A stretch of 61,857 bases of DNA from Kofleriaceae bacterium (lineage in GTDB: Bacteria; Myxococcota_A; Polyangia; Haliangiales; Haliangiaceae). The DNA is taken from NCBI GenBank assembly GCA_024762925.1, contig JANTGM010000025.1:1-61857 (forward strand). The letters run 5' to 3'. Under the pieces are notes generated by a model. That model did no database searches and was not told the DNA's origin. It saw only the letters and a list, made by a program, of their open reading frames with translations. This document shows positions 7,276-15,835 of this stretch, piece after piece. The stretch's first letter is position 1; every line of letters starts with the position of its first letter. The position numbers and the translations under genes were made by a program.

Positions 7276-8403
7276 CTATGGGCCCGCATCAGGGAGCAAA
7301 ACGCCTGCGTCTGCGAGAGGGGGGGCAGCATCGCTTTCGGGCTCTGGCACTCCGGCGTCTGGGCGCGCGCTCTCAAAGACCGTGCCGGCAAACGATCGCC
7401 CATGGCTCACTACCGCGCCTCTCCAGTCTCCAGTTTCCTCATCGGGATCCATCGTTGAAGCGGCACCCATCAACGCACTTCCCAGGCCAACCAGTGTGTT
7501 GATGCGCAGATGAGCAAACGGAGCTGATTCAGTAATTCTCTCACTTCTCGGAAGGCCGTCTTCTCGCCCATAGCGAGCGACATATCCATTGTCTCCGCCA
7601 ACAAAGAGCGGGCCACTTGGCGAGGTTGCAACGCTGCGCAAGAGATTTGGTGGCTCGTCAAATTCGATCCAAGATGAGCCGTTCCATCGCAAGATGAGTC
7701 CACGCCCTGTGCCACCAACGGCATAGATGTCATTGGGGCCCGAGCCGTAGATTCCGTAGAGCCGATCTTCGACACCCGTTGGGGATGGTTGCCAATCGTT
7801 CCCGTCAAAGTGCATGATTGTCCCGTTGTCGCCCACGGCCCAGTAGTCGGCGGGACCTGTGCCCCAAACATTGCGAAGTGTTTTGGTGCGCAGATTCTCA
7901 GCCTTGGCACGGGTCCATTGCACCCCATCAAAGTGCAAGATAACCGCGGTCTCGCTTGGTGCGGTGAGGCCGCCACCGACGGCGATTGCGGTGCCATCGG
8001 GCATGCCCCACACTCCATAGAGGTCAACGCCAAGAGCGTCATCGGGAGCTTGGTCTCGGTGCCAGCCTTCTGCGTTGCGACGAAAGATGGCACCGTCTTG
8101 ACCCACGGCGATGAGAATCTGGCCAGGCCCCGCCCAACACGACCAGAGTCTCTCGCCCTCCAGCATGGAACCCTCTTGCAGCCATCGCCGGGTCGTCCAT
8201 CGATACAGAGTCCCCGTGGTGTATGGTCCTCCGACCGCGTACAAAACGCCGTCGAAGGTGCAAGCTCCAAGGAGCGCACTTCGCATATCCGATACAGATT
8301 CCTGCCAAGAAAAACTCTGAGAGGTGGTTTGGGGCGCCGGCTCGCAGCCCACAGCGAGAGCCGCAGCGAAAACAGCGGGAAGCACTTTGGCTAGATGACG
8401 CAT
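7276..8403 (-). CDS. Secreted lipoprotein with beta-propeller-like repeats
   Basis: The N-terminus is a lipoprotein signal with lipobox (VFAAALAVGC, Cys at about residue 20), so the product is exported and lipid-anchored. The body has repeated blades of the form VWGTGPADYWAVGDNG, IYGSGPNDIYAVGGTG and GVWGMPDGTAIAVGG, each followed by an HFDG or RWNG x W segment. This WAVG pattern is common in secreted proteins of myxobacteria and relatives. No catalytic residues are evident, and a binding or structural role on the cell surface is likely. The C-terminus is Asp/Pro-rich (PDAGVPEPESDAAPP). The gene begins inside the last codons of the upstream lipoprotein gene (13 bp overlap), so the two form an operon. 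Confidence 0.8.
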   Translation of the reverse strand: MRHLAKVLPAVFAAALAVGCEPAPQTTSQSFSWQESVSDMRSALLGACTFDGVLYAVGGPYTTGTLYRWTTRRWLQEGSMLEGERLWSCWAGPGQILIAVGQDGAIFRRNAEGWHRDQAPDDALGVDLYGVWGMPDGTAIAVGGGLTAPSETAVILHFDGVQWTRAKAENLRTKTLRNVWGTGPADYWAVGDNGTIMHFDGNDWQPSPTGVEDRLYGIYGSGPNDIYAVGGTGRGLILRWNGSSWIEFDEPPNLLRSVATSPSGPLFVGGDNGYVARYGREDGLPRSERITESAPFAHLRINTLVGLGSALMGAASTMDPDEETGDWRGAVVSHGRSFAGTVFESARPDAGVPEPESDAAPPLADAGVLLPDAGP

Positions 8404-8966
8404 TGATCGATGAGCCTTTCGATGCTTGAGCGGGTGTTTGCTACGCCGTTCTGAAGGCGTCGCGTCGTGGTTGCCGATGCTTGCTTGTCTTGGGCTGTGA
8501 TGGCATCGCTGGCGAGCTTGAGGCTCTCGGCCAAGTCTCCAATGGATGCAGTTAGCTCGGCACTTATCCTCCGCAGCTCGTCTGTCTCGCTGCGTGAGGC
8601 GATGGATGGCTGGCGCTCGGTGAGCTCGGTCGACAGAGCGGTGAGAAGCTGGACAACCTCAGCTTCCGTCGTTGCAGATGCGAGCTTCTCGCGGAACATC
8701 GCAATGCTCTCGAGTGCGGGCTTCAGAGTCTCGATGGTATCGCTACAAGGCGGCGTGCTCTCAAGTGCTAGACCATCAAGCTGCTCAAGTGCATCGATGG
8801 GGACATAGCTTGGGTCGAGTGGCCGAGGCGGAGTAGCCTTGGGAGGCTCGCTGCTCGATTGGGCGACAGGCTCTTGAGCGGGCTCAGCGGATTGTGGAGC
8901 CTTGTCTTTGCAGGCCCAGAGCGCGAAGACCGCAACGGCGAGAACGATGTTGTGTGGGTGATTCAT
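8391..8966 (-). CDS. Putative lipoprotein with helical domain
   Basis: The start chosen is ATG at 8966 (MNHPHNIVLAVAVFALWACK), which gives a short hydrophobic signal and a Cys at residue 18. The residue at -2 is Trp, which is unusual for a lipobox. A Pro/Glu/Ser-rich linker follows, then about 130 residues predicted to be largely helical (MFREKLASATTEAEVVQLL, ELRRISAELTASIGDLAESL). The family is not recognised. It overlaps the next lipoprotein gene by 13 bp and is divergent from the Cys-rich lipoprotein gene at 9086, with about 120 bp between the starts for both promoters. The frame is open further upstream, but that segment does not look like coding sequence. Confidence 0.7.
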   Translation of the reverse strand: MNHPHNIVLAVAVFALWACKDKAPQSAEPAQEPVAQSSSEPPKATPPRPLDPSYVPIDALEQLDGLALESTPPCSDTIETLKPALESIAMFREKLASATTEAEVVQLLTALSTELTERQPSIASRSETDELRRISAELTASIGDLAESLKLASDAITAQDKQASATTTRRLQNGVANTRSSIERLIDQCVI

Positions 8967-9085
8967 GGACGGGGACTTCGCTGAAGCAAGCACAATCACA
9001 GGTGCCACGAGCTTCCGACATGTCAGGTACTGTACAAAGCATGGTCTTTCTTGGCCAGCACCCAAATATTGACTAGGGTGAGTCT

Positions 9086-9427
9086 ATGTTGAGACTTGGC
9101 GCATGTGCCCTTTTGCTCGCCTTTGGCCTGAGTTGTTCGTCGTCGGATGTATCCCGGAGTTTGGGGGCACAGTGCGACAGTCGCAGCGATTGTGACGAGC
9201 GCTGCCTGCGCGGCGAGGACTACCCAGACGGAATGTGTACCACCAGCTGCGAAACCGACAGGGATTGTCCAGGGGAAGCCCGGTGCATTGATGAAGAGGG
9301 CGGCGTATGCCTCTATCGGTGCCAAGAACGCGTGCAGTGTGAGTTCCTTGGCGGCGGCTGGGATTGCACAGAAAAAAGCCCCCGAGAAGATGATGTGGAG
9401 GACGTACTCGTATGTTTTGGTCAATAG
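9086..9427 (+). CDS. Small Cys-rich lipoprotein
   Basis: The 113-residue product has a lipoprotein signal (LLLAFGLSC, Cys at residue 17) followed by a compact Cys-rich region with about ten cysteines in CxxxxDC, ERCLRG, CTTSC and DRDCPG patterns. These resemble small disulfide-bonded domains common in surface proteins of Myxococcota and Bradymonadales. Exported and disulfide-stabilised is the safe conclusion; the ligand is unknown. The start has AGGGTGAG just upstream. The last 16 bases overlap the start of the beta-barrel gene, so the two are probably co-expressed. Confidence 0.75.
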   Translation: MLRLGACALLLAFGLSCSSSDVSRSLGAQCDSRSDCDERCLRGEDYPDGMCTTSCETDRDCPGEARCIDEEGGVCLYRCQERVQCEFLGGGWDCTEKSPREDDVEDVLVCFGQ

Positions 9428-10068
9428 CACTTTCAATTGGCATCCTAACGTTCCCCAGCGTTTTGCTCGCCCAAGAGGCACCTGGCGCTCAGCCGGCTGT
9501 CGAAATTCCCACGCCATCGCCAGCGATTGATCCTGAGCCCGATCCCGAGCCTGATCCGTCAGACAGTCAAGAGCTTGGAGTTCTTGTTGGAGCAGCCATT
9601 GGCGGTGGAGTAAGCCCTGGTGGCATGGCGGTCGATGGTCGCTATCTCTATCGCCTCAGCGGGCTCGATTGGTTTGAAGTTGGCACTAGCTTCACCTTGG
9701 GCAGTGGTGACGCTGCGTGTTTTCGAGATCGCCAGAGCGATTTGGTTTGCCAACATGGGCTGCTCGATGGGTTTGGCGCTGAAGTGAGTGCTGGACTGCG
9801 GCGCTATTTTGCTGGCCAACAACAGTTTCGTCCCTACGCGCGAGTTGGCGTTGGCCTCAAACTGGTTTCGTTTTCGGGCGACGAGCTTCGCGGTGTGGCG
9901 ATCCCCGTTTCGGCAGGCGCGGGCATTCGCGTGGATGTAGCCAATCGCGTTCTTGTTGTGGCGGAAGCGAGCCTGCGCGGGGGACCAGCCTTCCTCAATC
10001 GCGGTCTCGAGGTAGAACCCAATCTTGGCCTGGCAATCGGGGCCGGTGTTGAGTTCACCCTCGAGTGA
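9412..10068 (+). CDS. Outer-membrane beta-barrel protein
   Basis: The 218-residue product begins with a signal peptide (MFWSIALSIGILTFPSVLLAQ), then a Pro/Glu/Asp-rich linker (PEPDPEPDPS) and about 165 residues with alternating hydrophobic strands and Gly-rich turns (GVLVGAAIGGGVSPGGMAV, RYFAGQQQFRPYARVGVGL, LGLAIGAGVEFTLE). The final residues end in aromatic or hydrophobic strand positions, as expected for a small OMP. Two cysteines in a loop (CFRDRQSDLVC) may pair. It is translated from a start inside the 3' end of the lipoprotein gene. No substrate can be inferred. Confidence 0.75.
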   Translation: MFWSIALSIGILTFPSVLLAQEAPGAQPAVEIPTPSPAIDPEPDPEPDPSDSQELGVLVGAAIGGGVSPGGMAVDGRYLYRLSGLDWFEVGTSFTLGSGDAACFRDRQSDLVCQHGLLDGFGAEVSAGLRRYFAGQQQFRPYARVGVGLKLVSFSGDELRGVAIPVSAGAGIRVDVANRVLVVAEASLRGGPAFLNRGLEVEPNLGLAIGAGVEFTLE

Positions 10069-10071
10069 GCG

Positions 10072-12195
10072 CTACTTGCTTCGAAAGCTCGTTGTTGTAG
10101 AACCCACATTGCCGGCGCTGTCGGCAACGCGAATCGCCAACGTGTGAGCCCCCTTGCTTAGGTCTGTTGGCAAGTCAAACGCGAGCAGCTCACTTTGGTC
10201 GTCGAAGATGCCATCCTTGGTGCCGGCCATCTGCCATGGGCCATCATCAATGGAGAATGCCACCTTGGTGATTGTGCTCAACGCATCCGTTGCTCTGGCA
10301 CTTGCCGCGGGATAGCGAACCGAGACCCCAGAAATATTCGGACGCTCGTTATCGACGACGAAGAGGGGCGTCGTCTTGGTGTTCTCAAGAGCGCGCCGTC
10401 CCGTATTTGACAGCCTGTCACTCGCCGTCACACGGAGGCGGTAATAGCCATCGGGATACGTCTCGGTATTCCACTTGAACTCCGTCTTAGTGAGCGGTGC
10501 TCTCCCTGTCTGAATCGGGCGCCAGCGAACTTCCCCTTCGCGCCGAACTTCCAGCGTGTACACCGTCTTGTCGCTGTCCGCATTGTCCACGTCCCAGTCG
10601 AGGGTCACGATCGGGCTGCGTGGCTTTGGTGTTTCAGCTGAGATGCCGCTCGATGTCGCCTTGCCAACGTTGACTTCGGTCACTCGGGTTGGCCGATTGC
10701 TTGGAAGGTAAAACAGCGATGTCTTGCTGAGTACCGCGTCCTTGTTGCCAAAGGTGACTCGATATTGAATGTACCGACCTGTTGGACTGGCGACCTTTCC
10801 GCGCACCATGTTGCCCACCGTCTTGACGATGCTCTTTGGCGCCTGCCAACCGCTCCAGCCAATGCCCGGCTCTTCGGTGTTGCCGCTTCGTGTTTCGAAT
10901 CGCAAGTCGCCCTTCGCGTGCCACGTCATAGCTCCAAACTTCGATGGAGTTTTCGAGTCGAAAACCTCCGAGGTGTACGTAGCGTTCTTGGCGGAATTGT
11001 CTGTGCTGTAGAGAGCTGCCGCATCGCCTGTGGTGAACGAGAGCGCGTCTCCCGCACCAACATGAATGTCGGCAACGTAGCGCTGATCGATGTCGATTGC
11101 TGTGGACACACTCTCGGCACCTTCGACCATGTAGATGCGCCCTTTGTCGGCCGCTCCCGCAAAGATCTGTCCCTTGCTGTTAACGGCAACCGAGGTGAAG
11201 TAGCTGGCCGTGAGTGCGTGGAGTTGGGTGAGTTGCCCATCGCCTCGCACTCGGTACAGAGCTCCTTTTCCCTTGCGTACGCTCTTGGCCAGGGGCTTGA
11301 CGCTGGCATTCTCGGCCGCATCTGCTCCCGGCTTGCTGCCCTTTGCTGGCATCTTGGCCTGCTGTCCCTTGGCGGGTTTCTTTGCCGCTTTGTCTACGGC
11401 TTCTTTGCTGCTCATGCCTGCGGACTTGCCTGGCGCGAAGTCATTGGCTGCAGCGATGACCGTGCCCTTCCACTCTGCAAGGGCGCTCACCTCGTTGCCC
11501 GAGAAGTCTGCAACCGCTCGAGTCTTCTTGGTCTTGCGATCATGACGAAAGAGCAGGGCTTCGTCTGAAGTGCCGAGCCAGATCGCGTCGTCGCCTGTGT
11601 GCAAAAGGCTCATGATGCGCTTGTCTTCGCTATCGAATGCCAAGCTCGCCTTGCCGCTGGTTGTCGAAATTTCGTAGAGCAAGCCCTCGGGGCCGGTGCC
11701 AGCATAGAGGGAATTGCCGGCTCTTGTGAGTGACCAAACCGTCTCGGCGTTTTCGAGGGTTGCGAGCTTGCTGGCTTTGCCACTCTTTGTGTTGACCTTC
11801 CAAACCTGCCCACCTGGCATTGTTCCAGCATAGAGAGTGTTGCCACTTCCAAGGGCTAGGGACACGACTGCGACGGTATCGGGAATGCTTGCGACTTTTG
11901 TGACGGACTTGCCCTTTGCTTTATAGATCGTCGCATCATCATCGGAGCCAATGTAGACCGTTCCATCAGACGCTTGCGCTGACGACCACGCTGTACCGAA
12001 TTCGAGTTCAAGTTGCGAGGTTCCCCAGCCTGGCCGCACTTCACCAAGAGACGTAACAAAGGCATTTTCTGCCTCACCTTTGTCGAAGCTTTTGTAGCTA
12101 TCAACATTCCACTTGGAGGTGATCGAGGCACTGGCCCTGTGGCCAGCAATGCAAAAGAGAGAGCCGAGCAAAACGGCAGAGAGGGTTTTTTTCAC
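10072..12195 (-). CDS. Exported beta-propeller protein with C-terminal Ig-like region
   Basis: The 707-residue product has a signal peptide (MKKTLSAVLLGSLFCIAGHRASA). Residues about 60-400 contain repeated propeller-like blades (GSDDDATIYKAKGKSV, AGTMPGGQVWKVNTKSGK, AGTGPEGLLYEISTTSGK, GTSDEALLFRHDRKT, AGAADKGRIYMVEG). A Lys/Ala/Pro-rich insertion near 265-300 breaks the series. The C-terminal 230 residues look like Ig or fibronectin-type modules (TVYTLEVRREGEVRW, GYYRLRVTASDRLSN, HTLAIRVADSAGNVG). It is exported and probably a structural or scaffold protein. It starts at a GTG (12195) and lies 62 bp downstream of the S55 peptidase gene, probably in the same transcript. Confidence 0.8.
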   Translation of the reverse strand: MKKTLSAVLLGSLFCIAGHRASASITSKWNVDSYKSFDKGEAENAFVTSLGEVRPGWGTSQLELEFGTAWSSAQASDGTVYIGSDDDATIYKAKGKSVTKVASIPDTVAVVSLALGSGNTLYAGTMPGGQVWKVNTKSGKASKLATLENAETVWSLTRAGNSLYAGTGPEGLLYEISTTSGKASLAFDSEDKRIMSLLHTGDDAIWLGTSDEALLFRHDRKTKKTRAVADFSGNEVSALAEWKGTVIAAANDFAPGKSAGMSSKEAVDKAAKKPAKGQQAKMPAKGSKPGADAAENASVKPLAKSVRKGKGALYRVRGDGQLTQLHALTASYFTSVAVNSKGQIFAGAADKGRIYMVEGAESVSTAIDIDQRYVADIHVGAGDALSFTTGDAAALYSTDNSAKNATYTSEVFDSKTPSKFGAMTWHAKGDLRFETRSGNTEEPGIGWSGWQAPKSIVKTVGNMVRGKVASPTGRYIQYRVTFGNKDAVLSKTSLFYLPSNRPTRVTEVNVGKATSSGISAETPKPRSPIVTLDWDVDNADSDKTVYTLEVRREGEVRWRPIQTGRAPLTKTEFKWNTETYPDGYYRLRVTASDRLSNTGRRALENTKTTPLFVVDNERPNISGVSVRYPAASARATDALSTITKVAFSIDDGPWQMAGTKDGIFDDQSELLAFDLPTDLSKGAHTLAIRVADSAGNVGSTTTSFRSK

Positions 12196-12257
12196 GACGA
12201 GCCTTAGTGTGTTGAGACGACGCTGTTGAACAGCGACTTGATAGAGATAGTGAAGTG

Positions 12258-14168
12258 CTAATTGCCGACTTTGACCAAGAGGCTGGCCGCACCGTCGACA
12301 ACGCGTTTTGCAGGGTGAACAGAGCGCGATTGCACCCGACGAGTTGTGAGACCTTCGCTCTTGCTCACGGAACGCAGACGGTTGAGCGCGCTACTTGGCA
12401 AGTCGATGATGAGTTTGCCATCGATCGCCGCAGCTTCTTGTCCTGAGTAGAGGGTTACCGCCATGACTGTGCCGGGAAGAAGCGAACGAAATGCCTCTAT
12501 CAGGTCAGTGATGGTCTTTGGCGGAGCAACGTACATACTCGCAATGTCACCGGCTGAGACTTCGAGCTTAACAATCGAGCCAGCGAGGTTGGCGGGAACC
12601 TCAAACGCCAGGCGCTTTGTGAACTCCTTGCCCTGGTATGGCTCCATGCGGACATTCACGTAGTTTGTCGTTCCCGGGACAAGCTCGTCCTTGGGAAGTG
12701 CGAGACCCACGATGTCGGCAGTGTTTGTGTCGAATGCAACCTCGATATCGAGCTCGATGGAGGTCACTTCAACATCTCCAAATGGATTGTTCATGAGCGG
12801 GCTTATCACCCGCAAACCACGTGCGCCGCCCATGATGCCTGCAGCGCCTCGAGAGGAGTGCAAGTGATCGACAAAGACCAATGGCTTGTGGCCAACCATC
12901 TCGACCTTGCTTGTCATGCGCAAGCTGATGTGATCTCGATCGGGGAGGTAGAGCGAGGCCGCGTTCGAGGCGGCCACACCTGCGAATGTCGCCGTGAAGA
13001 ATCGACTGTTGAGAATCTCGACATTGAAATCACCAATGTTCTTTCCCGACTGTGAACGCAGCCGAATGTGCATTGGAATCATGTCGACTTTGAGGCTCGT
13101 ATCCGCCGCGATGGTGCTCTGCCGATCTTGTGTGAGCGCTCCAAGTTCGCGAAGAGGGGACGAGACGATGAAGGCGTTTTGCGCGGAGGGAATGACCGTG
13201 TGAATCTCTGCTGCAGCGACAGGCGCATACACTTCACCTGCTTGAAACATTGGGTGGCCAAAGGCCAAGACGCCATCGCCATCGATGTAGGAGACTGTGC
13301 CTGTGGCTGCAGCTGACATATCGCCACGGACCATTTGCACCGCGATGGCACCGCCCATTTGAAACTTGGTGGGGCCTTCGTTGGCATTGCCAGTTCCGCC
13401 CGCCTGCATGGGTTCGACGGGAAAGCCCGCCATGAGTCGCTTAGCCTCGGCAAAGGCTGGGGCTGAGAAGCCCGACAGTGCCATGGGAACGGCCGAAGCT
13501 TGCATGCCATGTTCTGCGTCAGCTTGTGCCCGCCGCTTGGGCAGAGTTTCACTTAGAAGCCATGGTGATCGTTTTGCCGTTCGGCTAAAGGCCTTGCCAA
13601 CATCGTTGTTTGGCGCGATCTCGAGCCAGGTTGCCAGGCTCGCAGCACTGCGTGGGGCCATATCGCTCGTCGAACGACTCTTGTCTTTTGTCTTGGTGAT
13701 CTTGCCACCGTTGCGAGACTTGACGTTTGGAGCGCCTCGCCGATCTTGGAAGCCTTCTCGCTGCATGTACTTGAGCGGCGTGCAGCCACCGATGGCGCGC
13801 TTGTTGAAGCGGAAGCCGTAGGAGAAGGCGCAGGTGAGTTTGCCCTGGATGTACAGTGGACTTCCCGACATGCCCTGCCAGAATCCACTGACCTGCACCT
13901 TTGGGTCGTCGGACTTCACAAGGATGATGTCCATCTTTGGCAGAAAGTTGCGATTGACACCGATGACTTCAAACTCGAAGCGCTCGGGCGTGGTGCCCTT
14001 CATCGTGGTGAGGCCATACCCTTTTTGTCCACGTTTCACCTTGGAGAGCGGGAAGAGCTCGGCGGCCTTGGCCTTGCCGGACTGAGCGTCTGCGCTACTT
14101 GCGACCAGGCTGCCAGAAGCAACAAGGGCACAGGAGAGAACAAGGACGCGGAACAATTTCGCGTGCAT
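12258..14168 (-). CDS. Exported SpoIVB/S55-type serine peptidase domain protein
   Basis: The 636-residue product has a signal peptide (to about SADAQS, residue 30). Residues about 38-120 match the SpoIVB peptidase S55 signature: VKRGQKGYGLTTMKG, then WQGMSGSPLYIQGKL with the Ser of GMSGSP (101 or 103), where the nucleophile lies in SpoIVB. A second family block, VLAFGHPMFQAGEVYAPVA, lies near residues 300-320. In Bacillus, SpoIVB cleaves SpoIVFA in sporulation signalling; homologues in non-sporulating Gram-negatives are exported and uncharacterised. The C-terminal third has beta-rich segments (VTSIELDIEVAFDTNTADIV). It is upstream of and co-directional with the beta-propeller gene. Confidence 0.8.
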   Translation of the reverse strand: MHAKLFRVLVLSCALVASGSLVASSADAQSGKAKAAELFPLSKVKRGQKGYGLTTMKGTTPERFEFEVIGVNRNFLPKMDIILVKSDDPKVQVSGFWQGMSGSPLYIQGKLTCAFSYGFRFNKRAIGGCTPLKYMQREGFQDRRGAPNVKSRNGGKITKTKDKSRSTSDMAPRSAASLATWLEIAPNNDVGKAFSRTAKRSPWLLSETLPKRRAQADAEHGMQASAVPMALSGFSAPAFAEAKRLMAGFPVEPMQAGGTGNANEGPTKFQMGGAIAVQMVRGDMSAAATGTVSYIDGDGVLAFGHPMFQAGEVYAPVAAAEIHTVIPSAQNAFIVSSPLRELGALTQDRQSTIAADTSLKVDMIPMHIRLRSQSGKNIGDFNVEILNSRFFTATFAGVAASNAASLYLPDRDHISLRMTSKVEMVGHKPLVFVDHLHSSRGAAGIMGGARGLRVISPLMNNPFGDVEVTSIELDIEVAFDTNTADIVGLALPKDELVPGTTNYVNVRMEPYQGKEFTKRLAFEVPANLAGSIVKLEVSAGDIASMYVAPPKTITDLIEAFRSLLPGTVMAVTLYSGQEAAAIDGKLIIDLPSSALNRLRSVSKSEGLTTRRVQSRSVHPAKRVVDGAASLLVKVGN

Positions 14169-14237
14169 AGACGAGAAGCTTAACTAGCTCTGGTGGGGGA
14201 GGCCAGGCCGACTTGCGGTTTTGGTGATCGGGCTCAG

Positions 14238-14474
14238 CTAGGAGGTGCTGTCCCAGGCCGTTATCGCCTCCCTAAGGGGCAAATGGCGCAGCTCCATCGC
14301 CCGCTCGTGGTGGAGCTGGCAAAACCACTCAGCGTTTGGGGGATGCCCCACAAAGCCCTCGAATTCTGATCGCTTGTGCCAAGCCTCATCCTGCTCGGTC
14401 CTGCGAAATGTCACCAAACCGCCTTCGTTGGGCAAGAGCCGTGTTTCACAGATGGTGCACTGGGGTGGTCGCAT
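14238..14474 (-). CDS. Small putative zinc-site protein
   Basis: The 78-residue product starts with a CxxC pair (PQCTICETRL) and ends with a C-x2-H pair (WFCQLHHER), a plausible zinc site. The middle (GGLVTFRRTEQDEAWHKR, GFVGHPPNAEW) has the look of a conserved small protein. The complementary strand also carries an open frame of the same length, but its composition is less protein-like. There is no clear Shine-Dalgarno sequence. It stands alone between the S55 gene and the HTH gene. Real gene status is moderately supported and the function is unknown. Confidence 0.55.
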   Translation of the reverse strand: MRPPQCTICETRLLPNEGGLVTFRRTEQDEAWHKRSEFEGFVGHPPNAEWFCQLHHERAMELRHLPLREAITAWDSTS

Positions 14475-14639
14475 TCGCTGACAGGCTGTTTAACTCTCAC
14501 CGCACAGTCTGGCAAAACCCTGACACTTTCCTCTGCCAGGTTGGTCGGTTTTCCCTAGTTACGACCATTTCGGGCTTCGGCACGGCTGCTGCACTAGCCA
14601 ACCACCGTGTACAGGCTTGATGAGAAACAAGGTGGAACT

Positions 14640-14864
14640 ATGGACGACTTTTACGAAACTTGGAAAGGCATTGCTCACAAACTTGCTCGCTCGGAGCGTT
14701 GGTGCCGTTACATGGCGCGTCGTGAGGAAGACCCGCTGCCCGTGTTTAAGGTTGGCGGCATTGTGCGCCTCAACGGCCCCGATCTAAACGATTGGCTTTC
14801 GAGACAACGCACACGCAGCATGGCAACCCCAGTTGTCTCTCCAAACCTTCAGTTAATCGCCTAG
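14640..14864 (+). CDS. Small excisionase-like helix-turn-helix protein
   Basis: The product is about 74 residues from ATG 14640, which has AAGGTGGA just upstream; the frame also opens at 14607. The layout WKGIAHKLARSERWCRYMA, then DPLPVFKVGGIVRLNGPDLNDWLSRQ fits the excisionase/MerR-type winged helix, with two helices, a wing containing PVFKVGG and a final DLxxWL helix. It probably binds DNA as a small regulator. No integrase, transposase or attachment site is visible nearby, so it is not obviously a mobile-element gene. Confidence 0.65.
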   Translation: MDDFYETWKGIAHKLARSERWCRYMARREEDPLPVFKVGGIVRLNGPDLNDWLSRQRTRSMATPVVSPNLQLIA

Positions 14865-15049
14865 GCCAGGGAAACGACCTGGCCGCGCCAGCAAAGAGCA
14901 TTCTTCGTTGCGCTGACTGCCCGACAGAGTTCCTCTTCGCGCTCTGCCAGAGAACGAGCTGACATTGTGCGCAAGTGCCTCACCAACACGCTCGGAAATC
15001 GGGTGAGGTGCCGGCAGGCATCGGCATACAGGAGGTAGGCTCTGTTGCA

Positions 15050-15835
15050 ATGAGCAAACCTCTAAGCGACTTGGAAGGTCCCGTGCGAGCGCTCTTCACC
15101 GACCTCGACGGTACGATGGTGACGAATGCTCGGTTCTCGGGCCCGGCCCAAGGCGCCCTTGACTCTCTCTTCACGGCGAATCTGCCGGTGGTGTTGGTCA
15201 CAGGGCGTCCAGCGGGGTGGGGACATGCGTTGGCAAGTCTCTTTCCCTTTGCAGCGGTGATAACGGAGAACGGTGGCGTTAGCTTCGTTCCCGAAGAACG
15301 AGGGCTGCGCAAGGTGCTCGCACTTCCGGCGCGTGAGCTCGCCGAATGGAGAACGATCATGCTAGACGCTGCGGCTGATATCTCGGAACAATTCTCAGGG
15401 GCACGTCTCTCGGTTGACTCGGCCTATCGCGAGTTTGATCTCGCGATCGACTGGAACGAAGACGCTCGACTCAGCCCAGGTGTCGCCGATCGCATTGTAG
15501 AACTTCTCTTAGAACGTGGGCTCGCTGCATCGCGCTCATCGGTGCATGTCAACTATGGTCCGCCAGGAGTCGATAAGTGGGTCGTGTGCGAACGAATCTT
15601 GGAAGAGTGCTTCGCGGATCTCTCCGCTCCCTACGATGACGTTGTCTACGTAGGAGATTCTCTGAATGATGCACCGGTCTTTGGTGCGCTTTCAAAGTCT
15701 GTGGGGGTTGCCAATGTGCGCGATCGCTGGGACGAACTTCCCCACAAGCCGGGCTACATCACGCATAGCAGGGAGGGCGACGGGTTTTGCGAACTAGTAG
15801 ATCGACTACTCTTGCTCTGCCAAAACTCGTGCTGA
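15050..15835 (+). CDS. HAD-superfamily phosphatase (Cof / sucrose-phosphatase-like)
   Basis: The product is about 261 residues. HAD motif I is LFTDLDGTMV (nucleophile and acid Asp near residues 15 and 17), motif II is VVLVTGRP, a lysine occurs at PGVDKWVV, and motif IV is VVYVGDSLNDAPVF. The cap between motifs II and III places it in the Cof/mannosyl-3-phosphoglycerate or sucrose-phosphate phosphatase type, acting on a sugar phosphate or related small molecule. Start 15050 is chosen because the conserved core begins soon after; GGAGG lies 14 bases upstream, which is rather far. The 3' end overlaps the convergent lipoprotein gene by 30 bp. Confidence 0.85.
   Translation: MSKPLSDLEGPVRALFTDLDGTMVTNARFSGPAQGALDSLFTANLPVVLVTGRPAGWGHALASLFPFAAVITENGGVSFVPEERGLRKVLALPARELAEWRTIMLDAAADISEQFSGARLSVDSAYREFDLAIDWNEDARLSPGVADRIVELLLERGLAASRSSVHVNYGPPGVDKWVVCERILEECFADLSAPYDDVVYVGDSLNDAPVFGALSKSVGVANVRDRWDELPHKPGYITHSREGDGFCELVDRLLLLCQNSC

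Noticed and set aside
6712-7403. Long minus-strand frames rich in RCGLL or AAGFF repeats
   Set aside because: They are complementary readings of the KKPAA-coding tandem repeat; the plus-strand frame has real domains and a ribosome site.
14640-14864. Excisionase as a sign of a prophage or integrative element
   Set aside because: No integrase, att-like direct repeats, phage genes or tRNA target is visible nearby.
14853-15050. 65-codon minus-strand frame between the HTH and HAD genes
   Set aside because: Low-complexity Arg/Ser/Pro composition, no ribosome site, and overlap with the start region of the HAD gene.
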